From assembly GCA_030844895.1 (NCBI GenBank), contig CM061223.1, positions 12,411,994 to 12,475,993 on the forward strand: DNA of 64,000 nucleotides, given 5' to 3'. Below are positions 33,057 through 43,831 of the stretch, piece by piece; position 1 is the first letter of the stretch; each line of letters begins with the position of its first letter. A model generated the notes under the pieces. The model made no database searches. It was not told where the DNA came from and saw nothing but the letters and a program-made list of their open reading frames with translations. This DNA is from Ambrosia x helenae. Its lineage: Eukaryota > Streptophyta > Magnoliopsida > Asterales > Asteraceae. A program made the translations under genes and the position numbers.

Positions 33057-33618
33057 ATGTGGGACATGTTTAAACAAGTAAGAATTAATCTTCCTTTACT
33101 TGATGCAATAAAACAAGTACCTGCTTATGCAAAATTTTTAAAAGAATTGTGCACACAAAAGAGGCAACAAAAGAAGAAAATGCCTAAGCAGGTGAATATT
33201 ACCATGCAAGTAAGTGCGGTTTTGAATGGGGAGCTTCCTCCTAAGCTCCAAGATCCGGGCACGCCATTAATAAACATTCAAGTTGGTAATTTCATATGGC
33301 AAAGGCATTGCTAGATCTTGGAGCCGGGGTGAGCATTTTACGGGGGGTTTGTATTATCAATATGACTTTGGTCCATTGGCTAGGGTGGAGACAACGGTTG
33401 TTTTAGCCGATTTGTCTCATAAGTTACCTCGGGGGATGGTTCAAAATGTCATTGTGAAAATTGATGAATTTTATTACCCGGTTGACTTTTTGGTATTGGA
33501 CTACTCATCCGCGGATTCAAAACAACAAAATGTTATCTTGGGTCGTCCATTTTTGAATACCGCGCATGCTGTGATTGATTGTAGATTTGGTACAGTCGAA
33601 ATGACATTCGGGAACTGA
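33057..33618 (+). pseudogene. Athila-like protease
   Basis: The upstream part (33057-33314) has QVRINLPLLDAIKQVPAYAKFLKELC, typical of Athila. After a frameshift near 33290 the protease core follows with LLDLGAGVSI (the active-site D-L-G-A form) and VDFLVLDYSS, VILGRPFLNTAHAVID. Canonical copies have DLGAS; the Gly after Ala is a change next to the active site. Confidence 0.85.
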
Positions 33619-33621
33619 AAA

Positions 33622-34760
33622 ATGCGTTTAAACGTTTTTACTAACAATTCTAATGTTTTCGGTGTTGATGAGTGTTTTATGGCAGAGATAGTCGACGTAT
33701 GCAATCCGCATGAATATGAGGAGGATGGAATGGATTTGTGTGCTTGTGATTTTTCTGAACAGGTACATGCTTGTGCTATAAGGATTGAAGAGGAGAAGAA
33801 AGATGTTTTGGCATTGAAGGAGGGTCGACCACCATGGACCCGCCAATTTGAAAGCTTGCCGGTGGAGATTGACTCGGGTACCAACCCATCTTTAGAAGAA
33901 GCACCAAAGTTGGAACTCAAAGACTTTCCAAGCCATTTGAAATATGTTTTTGTAGGGGATAATGACACATTACCGGTCATTATTGCCTCTAATTTAGAGA
34001 TGGCGCAAGAACAAGCTTTAGTGGAAGTCTTGAAAGAAAACAAAGAAGCTATTGGATGGACGATTGCCGACCTTAAAGGAATTAGTCCATCAATTGTTAT
34101 GCACAAGATCATCACCACCGAAGATGCAAAGCCCACAAGAGAAGCTCAAAGAAGGTTGAATCCGAACCTACGGGAAGTGGTAAAGAAAGAGATAATTAAG
34201 TGGTTGGATGCGGGAATTATCTATCCTATTTCAGATAGTTCTTGGGTAAGTCCTACTCAAGTGGTGCCTAAGAAGTCCGGTATTCAAGTGATTAAAGATG
34301 AAAGTGGTGAACAAATTGCCACCCGACCCGTTACCGGATGGCGGGTGTGTATTGATTACCGTAAGTTGAATGCCGCCACTTCTAAGGACCATTTCCCCCT
34401 TCCTTTTATTGACCAAATCATTGAAAAATTGTCGGGTCAAAAATATTATTGTTTCTTAAATGGGTATTCTGGGGACAACCAAATAGCAATACACCCGGAT
34501 GACCAACACAAGACCACCTTCACTTGTCCATATGGTACTTTTGCCTTTAGGCGGATGCCATTTGGATTGTGTAATGCTCTGGCAACTTTCCAATGATGTA
34601 TGATGAGTATCTTCTCGGACATGGTTGGCGAGTCGCTTGAAGTGTTTATGGATGATTTCTCAATTTTTGGCACTAGTTTTGAATCTTGTCTCAACGAATT
34701 ACAAAAAGTTTTAAAAAGATGTGTTGAGAAAAATTTAGTGCTTCGTTGGGAAAAGCCATT
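33622..34760 (+). pseudogene. Athila-like reverse transcriptase
   Basis: From 33622 the acidic linker leads into the RT: WVSPTQVVPKKSG, GWRVCIDYRKLNAAT, FPLPFIDQIIEKLSGQ, then motif A as CFLNGYSGDNQ, RRMPFGLCNALATFQ, an in-frame TGA at 34594 and the FMDD motif (EVFMDDFSIFG) near 34650. Motif A in related copies reads FLDGYSG; the catalytic Asp is Asn here, so this RT would be inactive even without the stop. A frameshift near 34760 ends the open stretch. Confidence 0.92.
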
Positions 34761-34762
34761 TC

Positions 34763-35543
34763 ATGGTGCAAGAGGGAATTGTGTTAGGCCATGTAATTTC
34801 TGAAAGGGGTATGGAGGTGGACAAGGCAAAAATTCGAAAAATATCATCATTGCCACCACTGAAAAATGTTAAGGGGGTAAGATCATTTTTGGGACATGCA
34901 GGATTTTATAGACGCTTTATTAAAGGTTTTAGTTTTATCACCAAGCCTTTATGTAATTTCCTATTGAAAGATGTTCCCTTTGATTTACTAATGAATGTTT
35001 GCAAGCGTTTAATATTTTGGAGGAACACTTAGTCAAGGCTCCTATTTTTCAACCGCCGGATTGGTCAAAGCCATTTGAAATCATGTGTGATGCAAGCGAC
35101 ACTACAATTGGTGTTGTTTTGGGTCAACGAATTGACAAGAAGCCGGTGGTGATTTATTATGCGAGCAAAACTCTATCCGAAGCGCAACTGAATTACACCA
35201 CAACCGAAAAAGAATTATTAGCAGTGGTGTATGCTTTGGATAACTTCCGTTCGTATATTTGGGGGAGTAAAGTGGTAGTGTATTGGACCATAGTGCGGTT
35301 CGATATTTGATGGAGAAAAAAGATGCCAAGCCATGCTTGATTCGGTGGGTATTATTACTTCAAGAGTTTGATTTAGAAATTCGAGACAAAAAGGGAAGTG
35401 AAAATGTAGTGGCGGATCATGTGTCTCAAATTTCGGTGGAAGGGATTGATGATGTGGGAGAAATAAATGAGAGATTTCCCGATGAACAACTATTAGAAGT
35501 GTCTACTCGAGTTGCACCGTGGTATGCTCATTATGTCAATTAA
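34763..35543 (+). pseudogene. Athila-like RT C-terminus and RNase H
   Basis: Three frames cover this part: 34763-35032 (VLGHVISERGMEVDKAKI, FLGHAGFYRRFIKGFS), 34999-35310 (RNase H: FEIMCDASDTTIGVVLGQ, YYASKTLSEAQLNYTTTEKELLAVVYAL) and 35283-35543 (VRYLMEKKDAKP, RWVLLLQEFDLEIRDKKGSEN). The first RNase H Asp and the Glu are present; the region of the later Asp is disrupted by a frameshift at about 35280. Confidence 0.9.
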
Positions 35544-35597
35544 TTAGCCACAGGTGCCATCCCGGATCATTGGACAAAGAAAAGAAGACAACAATTT

Positions 35598-36399
35598 ATG
35601 GTACAAGTCAAGCAATACCTTTGGGATGAGCTGGACCTCTTAAAAATTGGGCCCGATCAAGTTATTCGAAGGTGTGTGCCCGAATTGGAAGTAATGGAAA
35701 TTTTGACTCATGCTCATTCTTCCGCTTGTGGAGGGCATTTTAGTGGGCATAAAACCGGCTACCGGGTTCTTTCATGTGGGTTTTATTGGCCTACAATTTT
35801 CAAGGATGCATGTGAATTTGCCCGAAATTGTCTAAATTGTCAAAAGATGGGAAGTATTTCAAAGAGGGATGAGATGCATTTACAACCAATCTTGTTCGTG
35901 GAGATAATTGATGTTTGGGGCATCGATTTTGTGGGTCCCTTTCCTAATTCTAATGGGTTTTTATACATCTTGGTGGCGGTGGATTACGTATCGAAATGGA
36001 TTGAAGCTATTGCAACAAGGACAAATGACCATTCAGTTGTTTGCAAATTTGTACAAACCAACATCTTTGCCCGATTTGGCATTCCAAGAGTGATTATAAG
36101 TGATGGTGGTTCGCACTTCAAAAATTTTAATTTTGGGAAATTGTTGAAGCGATATAGTGTGAATCACCGGATTGCCACGCCGTACCATCCACAAACGAGT
36201 GGAAAAGTTGAAGTGTCCAACCGTCAAATTAAAGAAATCCTCATGAAGACGGTGCGAACGGATAGAAAGGATTGGTCGAGAAAGCTAGATGATGCGTTGT
36301 GGGCATACCGGACGGCCTACAAAACTCCAATTGGCACAACACCTTATCGGATGGTGTATGGGAAGGGATGTCATTTGCCAATGGAGTTAGCACATCGGG
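35598..36399 (+). pseudogene. Athila-like integrase, N-terminal and core (interrupted)
   Basis: The HHCC zinc-binding domain (HAHSSACGGHFSGHKTG and CLNCQKMG) and the DD35E core (DVWGIDFVGPF, IISDGGSHFKN, HPQTSGKVEVSNRQ) are all present in one frame. Coding is cut at 36399 inside MELAHR by a solo LTR and resumes at 36842. It is very similar to the integrase of the second copy (61008-62177). Confidence 0.93.
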
Positions 36400-36841
36400 T
36401 GTAGGTCCCTTTCCCTTGAGATCTTCTCTGTAATCAAACCAAACACGAATCCTAGACGCGGAATATCTTTGATTCGTGGATATCACACAAAGAACAAGAT
36501 TACTTTTTAATGCTTTTCTTATTAATCGAATCACATAAAACAATTAATAAGAACTACACCGAACTTGTAATCCTAGCTATCTCTCTCTCAAACTCTCTAT
36601 GACAAAACAATTGACCAACCAACCAACCCCTAAAACCCCATGCATCATTTTCTTATATACATGCATCCTCATGGGCTTTTAACTGGGCTTGTGTTGGGCT
36701 TTTACAATACAAGCTTAATTACATATTCACGAACTAACTTAGACAAGTTCTTCTAATGACACGAACAATATAAAGTCTTCTGTCAATAATCCCGAGCATT
36801 TGTTTATCCGTTTGAGTATCTGTCACAAACTTGCACCAACA
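36400..36841. mobile_element. Solo LTR (442 bp) inserted in the Athila integrase
   Basis: It starts TGTAGGTCCC and ends GCACCAACA, and is flanked by a perfect 5-bp duplication, TCGGG (36395-36399 and 36842-36846). The interior is non-coding with a CT-rich stretch near 36580. TG/CA ends plus a 5-bp duplication fit an LTR left by recombination; the family is not recognised. Confidence 0.85.
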
Positions 36842-37277
36842 TCGGGCACATTGGGCAATCACAACTGTGAATGTGGAATATGATGAGGCGGGCAAGACAA
36901 GGAAGTTGCAATTATGCGAGATTGAAGAGATTCGAGATGAAGCTTATGAGTGTGCGTCGGCATATAAAGACAAGCTTAAGAAAGGTCACGATGCAAAGTT
37001 GAGAAAGAAATCATTTGAAGTGGTTCAAAAAGTGTGGTTATACAACTCAAGGTTGAAGATGTTTGCGGGAAAGTTGAAAAGTAAATGGATGGGGCCTTAT
37101 GTCATTCGCCGAGTCGGAAAGTTTGGTGATGTGGATATTTTCGATGAGCAAACAAACAAGCATCAAACGGTAAATGGTCATCGATTGAAGCCGTACTTGG
37201 AAGGCAACGATATCAACCATTTGGAGCTTGATAGAGCGGGCTACATCTTACGCCCGGTGGAGGAGGATCAACCATGA
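36842..37277 (+). pseudogene. Athila-like integrase C-terminus
   Basis: This continues the integrase after the solo LTR: AHWAITTVNVEYDEAGK, RKLQLCEIEEIRDEAYE, KVWLYNSRLKMFAGKLKSKWMGPYVI, and ends with GYILRPVEEDQP and a stop at 37275. The same ending is seen in the second copy. Confidence 0.9.
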
Positions 37278-38406
37278 GAGGCCCAGGTTTGGTAGTGTGC
37301 ATAGTTAGATTTTATTTTATCTTATTTTGTTTAATTGCCCAATTTTGTTTTTGGTCGAAATCCGTGTTTGAAACAAGTGCGGGGACGTTTGGGTCACGAA
37401 ATGGTTCTAGCACTGTGTTGAGGACAACACGGGATTTTCGAGGGGGTAGGGTAATTTTTGTGTTTTTAAAATTACAAGTTTTTATTTGAATTTTAAGTTT
37501 TTTGTTAAGATTTTCTTTTAATCTCTACAAAAAAAATAGTGGTAAAAAAAAAAAAATTTGCCCAGCGGCCACCGTAAGGAACGGTCCCACCGTAGCTTAC
37601 GGTGGACCTGGGAAGAAAAGAGAGTTGACGGTAGATGGCCACTGCCTTACGGCAGAAAAATGGGACACTTTGGCCACCGTAGGCTACGCCCCCACCGTAG
37701 CTTACGGTGGGGTCTGGGCACTGATGGGTCAGTTCAGTTACATTATTAAAAAAAATTCTAATATTACGTGAATGCTCCCTGACCACACACTTCCATTTAT
37801 TCCTTCTCCAAGAACTCACAAGTCTTCCATAACACCCATAACTTTTCCATACCTTCAATCCTTCATAAAATCCTCAATACTTGACCAAATCTAATGATTC
37901 TTGGGTCCATCTTGATTAAAATTTCATCTAGTTTCTGATTTTGGGTAGAAAATTGCAAGAAAAACACTTCTAGTGGGTCGAATCAGAAACCCTAAATCCG
38001 AAAAAACCGGGGCTTTTTCAAGTTAATAGCTTTATTGTGTTTTATTATCATCAAATCAAAGGTATGTATTCTATTTTGTTAATTTTGATGATACATTGTG
38101 AAAAGATAAAGGTTATTGTTCTTGCTCATTCATACCCACTTGCTTGTTACTAGATTTTAGTATGTAAAGATTGTTGTTTGAATAATAATATGGTAGTAGA
38201 TGTAAGTTGAGATGCAATTGTGAACGTTTGGAAATATTAATATTGTAGAGGCATCATGCCCATTTTTTTGTTAAACTAAGTATGAGTTTTTGTTCACTAT
38301 CATCTACTACCATGCTAACAAGCAAGTGTGGGGAGTTGTTAAGCGAAGGGGAACTGATTTGGTTATGTTTGTGGTTGTGTTGCTTGTTTGTGAATTGTAT
38401 AGGAAA
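37278..38406 (+). other. Spacer between pol and the env-like region
   Basis: Non-coding. It holds a polypurine-like AAGTGCGGGGA (37375-37385), a small stem-loop GTGTT-GAGGAC-AACAC (37415-37430), palindromes of the form CCGTAAG/CTTACGG (37570-37710), and a second polypurine-like AAGTGTGGGGA (38324-38334). A possible splice acceptor (TTGTATAG|G near 38401) lies just before the env-like ATG. A corresponding spacer exists in the second copy. Confidence 0.75.
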
Positions 38407-40130
38407 ATGGCAAAAACAGGCGAGGCAGCAGGAACGAGTTCGTCATCAAAAGCTAGGGGTAAACAAGTTGAAAAGCAATACAAGAGAAGGAAATATGTAG
38501 GCTGTGATGATGATTCGGATCATGATGAAGAAATGGTGCAGGAGCCCGAGCCGGTCCGATTAGACCCGACCAAAAAGCCTAAATGGGAGTCGGGTCCTTT
38601 GTACGACCAACCCGAAGAATGGCAAGAAACTTTGTCCTATGATCGGATGAAGAAATTACAAGACAAAGGTAGTGCCTTTTTGTGTGAGCGAGATGTACCC
38701 GAAGTCGATTTTGGACCATTTAATGTGTTTAATCAGTTCCGAGCATTGGGGTGGGAAACAATGTTGAGATGTTATGATAAGGATAGTAAAAATTTGTTCA
38801 TGGCTGAGATTGAATAATGGATGGCAAAGTTGAAATGCAATAGATTTGATAAGCCGTCCCAAATGAAGCTTGCCGGTACGGTTAATGGGATCAATGTAGA
38901 GATGTCATTCGAGACACTGAAGAAATTGGCAAAGTTTGATAGTTTGCCAAGTCGTGATTACATGCTCCCGAGTATAGACGATTTGTTGAATAAACCGGAT
39001 AAGCATCCCAGATGGAACGACATGTTACAAGCCTTATTCCTACCAGATACATATCATGGGACATTGTATCGAAGGAACCTGAAGATTGAGGCAAAATTGT
39101 TGTTGGCTATTTGTATTCTCAATGTGTTACCAAGGAAGGCAGATAAGAATGAAGTAAGATTTCCAGAGATACCCATCCTGTATGCATTGCTTCATGGGTC
39201 GCCACGTTTTCCATCTGAAATTTAATCATAAATCATGTGTGGATGTGTAGAAATAAGGTTGGGAGACGTATTATTCCGTATTGTAGACTTATCACCGCCT
39301 TGTTGAAGCAGCAAAAAGCTATTTTGGCGGATGATAAAAGCAAAGTGAAAAGGCATAAGCCTTTTGAGTTGAAGAAGATGGGTTTGGGTTGGACATAAAC
39401 CGAGTCGGAGAGGTACCACAAATTGAAATCGGAAGGACAAAGGTGGAGGGCTTTAAAAGCTGACGCTAGAATGCTCAAAACAGACGCATGAATGCAGATT
39501 GGCACGCGGGAGTTTTTATGGAACCGGGCGCATGAGGAGGATCCTCAAGGCATGAATGTAAACTTGGGTCAAGGGACTTCAGGTCGGATGTATGGTGGGA
39601 GTTTTTATGATTACACTGAGCGGTCCTATGAAGACGGTTGGGCACTTGAGGGTACAATGCAACAAGTAATTGAAAACCAACGCCCCCCAGCTTCAGTTTT
39701 TGATACGTGGTCAGGGTCGGAGCGCACTTTGTTTGATCATCAGACGATGATGAGCGCGAGTATGGAGAGGACCATGAAGCAAAACTTTGACTGACGGGAG
39801 TTGTGGAACCGGGCGCATGCCTATTCCCATGAAGTGGAGGTGAATAATAGGTTTGTGGATGATCAAAACAGACGCATGAATGCAGATTGGCATGCGGGAA
39901 GACTTGTAGTTATGGATCCACCACCGGTGGATTATGGGTCATTACCGCCATATGATGGTAGCATCTCATACCCGACTCCACCACTCCATCACTCTCAATG
40001 AATTGATCCGAGACAACCACAACAACAGGCCCCAGATCAAGGTGGAAGTAGTAGCGCGGCATTTGGATTTGGAGATTGGAATGACCTGATGACCTCTGTG
40101 TTCGGGCCGCCTCAGCCTCGCTATTATTGA
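38407..40130 (+). pseudogene. Athila ORF-1/env-like region, degenerate
   Basis: The ATG at 38407 begins a basic Ser-rich N-terminus, then KRRKYVG, an acidic stretch, and the region FLCERDVPEVDFGPFNVFNQFRAL typical of the ATHILA ORF-1 family. Stops at 38816 and 39223 and a stretch with shifts after 39226 break it. The C-terminal part (YDGSISYPTPPLHHSQ, FGFGDWNDLMTSVFGPP) ends near 40130. A duplication of sequence with RMNADWHAG and FLWNRAHE (about 39485-39545 and 39800-39900) may reflect internal repetition or gene conversion. Function is unknown; the position matches an envelope gene, but I see no clear membrane segment. Confidence 0.8.
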
Positions 40131-41527
40131 TTAGGTCGTTTTCTTTTGTACATAGTTGTATACTTGTGTTTTTCCGTTATGTTTTTGGGTCGGGTGGATG
40201 GGTGGTGTTATTGATGATGTTTTGGTTTAGGTTGTGTTAGTAGGTGGTGTGATGATAAAAATGAAAAAAAATATAAAATGAAAATACCAAAAATAAATTT
40301 GTGGTTTGAGTTATGAAGCTTTGGTTTCATGTTTTTGAAGTGTAGCGATCTATTCCTTCCAAAACCATACATTGGGGACAATGTATCCCAAGTGTGGGGA
40401 TGGGGGAAAATTTTTGAGGTTTTAATTTTTTTTTTTTTTTTTTTTTTTTTGTAATCAAGCCTAAACATTGTGAGATTTGGAACACTTTGAATTAACCCCA
40501 AGAGGCACACCGGCAACCCTTAACACCCTTTTTTTTATTCTTGGTGAGAGTTGAAGCCACAATTGTAGAAAAAATATATATACCTTTCTTTTTGAGAGTG
40601 GCAATGGGTGGGGGTGCACTAGAACTTGTGCTTGAATGCAATTTGAGTCTTTAGTTGAACATGAGTGTAGAGATGATAAGGGCATTAGGTAGCCTCATCT
40701 TGTTGAGTGTGAGTGTGGGATTTGGGGGGTTGGACCTCATGAATTATACATATGATCTTGGTAGCGAGAGGGGCGGGGGTTTGGACATTTAGTTGCCCAT
40801 TTTTGTGCCTAAAAGCCTATCGTTTGTTAACCCTTTAACTAGTTTCCTAAATTTATACCCAACTTGACCCGGTCTTTTGTGTTTTAGTAGTGTGTTAGTG
40901 TGTTATTTGAGTATTGCAAGTTTGATGTGTAGTTGGGCGTGTGTCTCGTATGTTTATGTAGCTTGTTTGCTTCTTTATGTTAAAAAATAAAAGAAAAAAA
41001 TTAGAAACAATGAGAAAGAAAAAGAAAAGAAAAATGATGAGAAAAACAAGTGATCAAAATGAAGAAGAAAAAGGAGAAAGAAGTCTATGTATGATGTATA
41101 TAGTAGTTTGTGTTCGTGTTTGCGTGTTTTATTTCGTGTGTGTGTGTCGTTGTGTAATAAAAGACCGGGTAAAGTTATGCGCTACTACATATATATCCCA
41201 TTCCCTACCTTTGCACTTAGCCGAGTTACAACCTTACAAGCCCCTTTGATTTGCATTCATGTTTAGCATTCGTAAGAGGAAGGTTAATTTAGGTACAAGC
41301 CTATGGTTGTGCAACCACCCGTTTGCCTTTTGTGTGTCTAGCTCATATTTGCTAGTGCTTACTTGTAGCCGAGGGGAGAGATATTGTGAGGGGTGTGTTG
41401 ATTTGGGTGTTAAGGATGGGTTAGTACAAGGGTTACATGTTGATGCTTGATTTAAAATGATCACTTGTGTGTTTAAAATGGTTTTTGGTGGATTGCTTGG
41501 GACAAGCAATGGTTAAGTGTGGGGATG
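40131..41527 (+). other. 3' non-coding region of the first Athila-like element
   Basis: No coding. It includes a stem-loop ATACATT-GGGGAC-AATGTAT (40367-40386) and AAGTGTGGGGA (40390-40400), a T run (about 40427-40450), purine-rich DNA near 40980-41080, then the stem-loop ATTGCTT-GGGAC-AAGCAAT (41492-41510). Confidence 0.8.
41515..41527 (+). promoter_or_regulatory. Polypurine tract of the first Athila-like element
   Basis: AAGTGTGGGGA followed by TG lies directly before the 3' LTR start at 41528. This would prime plus-strand DNA synthesis. Confidence 0.88.
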
Positions 41528-42653
41528 TGACGGGTGGTTCAAGGAACAACCCTTTATGATGATAAAACGCGTATTATACTCACATTTGATCATGTTATTG
41601 TTTGGAATTAGATGACTACGGTTCCTTTGGTTACAGATACATCATGTAGCTTAAAACGAAGAAAACCGAGCGTTGGAACGGGATGGAACGAGGAGGATTT
41701 GAAAGAAGAAAAAAATAATTTTTTGGAGGCCTCCACCGTAAGCTACGGTGGCTACCGTAGCTTAAGGTGGCTTATTTGCACAAAATTTCTAGCGTAGGCC
41801 AGTAGCTTCTTACCGTCAAAAACTCCACCTCCACCAGAATTGTAACTCCCTCCGTATAAACCATTTTTGGATGTCTTTTCACATACTTTTCATTGGGGGA
41901 CGTTTCTAAGCAACTTTTGGGCGATTTTTGGCTGAAGATTTGATTGGAGAACTATCACAAACATTTGGTTTATGTCTTTGATTCATATGAACATTTCCAT
42001 GGATGTTATGATGATTCACCAAGCTATGTTGGGCTAAACTTTTGGTGATCATTCTAGGTGAAGGTTTCTACTATACTCTTGTGTGCTTTTCCTCTTATTG
42101 CTAGAATAATAATTTAGTATTGTTGCTTGATTATTATGATGTTTGATCAATTGTTTGTAGCGTGTTGATTGATTTTCTAATTTCTAATCTAAATCGTACG
42201 TTCTTGGTGTTGCTAACAACCGGGATATCATGGAAGGATTGGAGTTGGATATTGATTAATTGGTCATCGGGAAACAACCTCGCGTTAAAATAATCCAAGT
42301 ACTTTGTTCCCTTTTATCACAACAATTGTTTTTTACATGAGTTATGTCTATGTAACTCTTTCTAGTTGGAAATTTGCACAAGTGTTTAAAGAAACCGGAA
42401 CCTAGGAAGATCATTGCTTCCATAACTTGAAGAAACAATCTCATTTTAATCTTTAATTCGTTGTTAATTTAGTTTTAAATCAAAACAACCAAAACTCTTG
42501 ATCTTTAATTTTTGTCTAGTAGTTTAATTGTAGTTAATTTGCAAAACTATATGTTCACACATTTTCCACAAACTCCCTGTGTTCGATACCTTTTTACCAC
42601 TATCTATTAGTCGTAATTGGGATTAAATTTACGTGTACCACGACAGCACGTCA
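41528..42653 (+). repeat. 3' LTR of the first Athila-like element
   Basis: Length 1,126 bp. It is nearly identical to the 5' LTR over most of its length but lacks about 42 bp including one palindrome pair (compare 28533-28575). Confidence 0.93.
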
Positions 42654-42712
42654 AAGGTTTCGGCCGCCGGAGCACCGCCGCAAGCGGCGGCTCACTCTCT
42701 CTCTCTAAAATG
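42654..42712 (-). mobile_element. Middle fragment of the chromovirus solo LTR
   Basis: A GC-rich piece, then CT repeats; on the minus strand it corresponds to the AG-rich/CCGGCGG region at about 50690-50760 of the related LTR. It lies between the Athila-like element and the MITE. Confidence 0.75.
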
Positions 42713-43491
42713 GGGTAACTTTGCTAAATAGTAACCCAGTTTTAGGAGTGTTCTAATCAAGTCACTCACAAAAAAATTGTTCCAAATAGGTAACTAAAGT
42801 TATTTTAGTGTTCTAATCTTAGATAATTTTACCCATTAAGAAGGTCATCAATAACCAATGGGGTGGTGGTCTATTGGTAAAGGCAAAGCCTTTAAAACAC
42901 CTAGCTTGTGGAAGGTCTTGGGTTCAAGTCCCACAGACCACAGGATTTAAAAGAAATTAACCTTTCAAAAAAAAAAAAAAAAGGTCATCAATCCATATGA
43001 CTTTTATTTGGTTATTTTTTTAAATGTTGACTTGGATTATCAATAATAACATGGATTAAAAAATTGAAAAATAAAATTTTAAATTATGAAAAATATGAAA
43101 ATTACAAAAAAATTATGAAGAAAAATTGTAAATAATTATAAAAAGTAAAAACTAACGAAAATAAATGCGAACTTTTTTAAAAAAAGGCAAAAAAAAATTA
43201 ATTAAAAAATAAAAATATAAACAATTTTTTTTGCATTTTTTTTAAATATTCACAATTTTTATAAAACATTTTTTTCCCAATTAGATAAGTCAACTTTAAT
43301 TTCATGTTATAATCAGGCCACTGAAGTTTAATTTTATGTTCTAATCATAGATATTATACCTGCTATTCTGGTAAACTATATAGGATTAGAACATAAATTA
43401 AACTTTAATGACTTAATTAGAACACATATTTTTATGAGTGATCTAATTGGAACACTAGTAAAAGTTGATTACCATTCTATAAAATATTCCC
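42713..43491. mobile_element. Mutator-type MITE (779 bp)
   Basis: It starts GGGTAACT and ends ATATTCCC, is flanked by a 10-bp duplication CTCTAAAATG (42703-42712 and 43492-43501), and has imperfect inverted ends with GTGTTCTAATC and GATCTAATTGGAACAC. The 9-10-bp duplication is typical of Mutator elements. It is AT-rich and non-coding, and contains a SINE at 42853-42980. Confidence 0.82.
42853..42980 (+). mobile_element. tRNA-derived SINE nested in the MITE
   Basis: The head CCAATGGGGTGGTGG, an A-box-like region, the B box GGTTCAAGTCC and an A tail (42966-42980) match the SINEs at 1912 and 2414. It is flanked by a 12-bp duplication, AAGGTCATCAAT (42841-42852 and 42981-42992). Confidence 0.9.
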
Positions 43492-43501
43492 CTCTAAAAT
43501 G

Positions 43502-43826
43502 TGTATGTGTATGTGATGTATAATAAACACACGGATTGTGTGTATCTGTTTTATAAAGAGAAATAAGGGGTGGGTGTCACCAAGAGGGGAACATAAGTGT
43601 CCTTTCCTTTGTTGACTCGCCCGGTTCGTTCGGGTTCGGTTTTGGGTTCGTTAACGTGTTTTAACTCGGTCTCGCAACGTGCTATAATAATATCGTTTAT
43701 ATTATTTGGTTCGGTTTTAGTTTCGCACGCAACCGACTTGCTCATTATTTGTTTTGGTTCACTTTTATTACACGATAATAATATTAATACACGGCAAATT
43801 TTGGGGGTCGGTACCGGGTTGTTACA
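43502..43826 (-). mobile_element. 5' part of the chromovirus solo LTR
   Basis: On the minus strand the LTR begins TGTAACAACCCGG at 43826. The TATA-like TTTATAAAACAG is near 43545. The segment at 43560-43620 matches about 50540-50590 in reverse orientation. The AATTA duplication follows at 43827-43831. Confidence 0.82.
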
Positions 43827-43831
43827 AATTA

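Larger units (their letters stand above)
28229..42653 (+). mobile_element. Athila-like Ty3/Gypsy retrotransposon, full length (14.4 kb), degenerate
   Basis: Two LTRs (28229-29397; 41528-42653) begin TGACG and end CGTCA or TGTCA. The 5' LTR is followed by a tRNA-Asp-type primer site. The order is gag, protease, RT, RNase H, integrase, then an Athila ORF-1/env-like region, then 3' LTR. Flanks are AAGGG (28224-28228) and AAGGT (42654-42658), a 5-bp duplication with one difference. It sits inside the minus-strand solo LTR. Many stops and shifts, plus two nested insertions (31453-32530 and 36400-36841), show it is dead. Confidence 0.93.
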
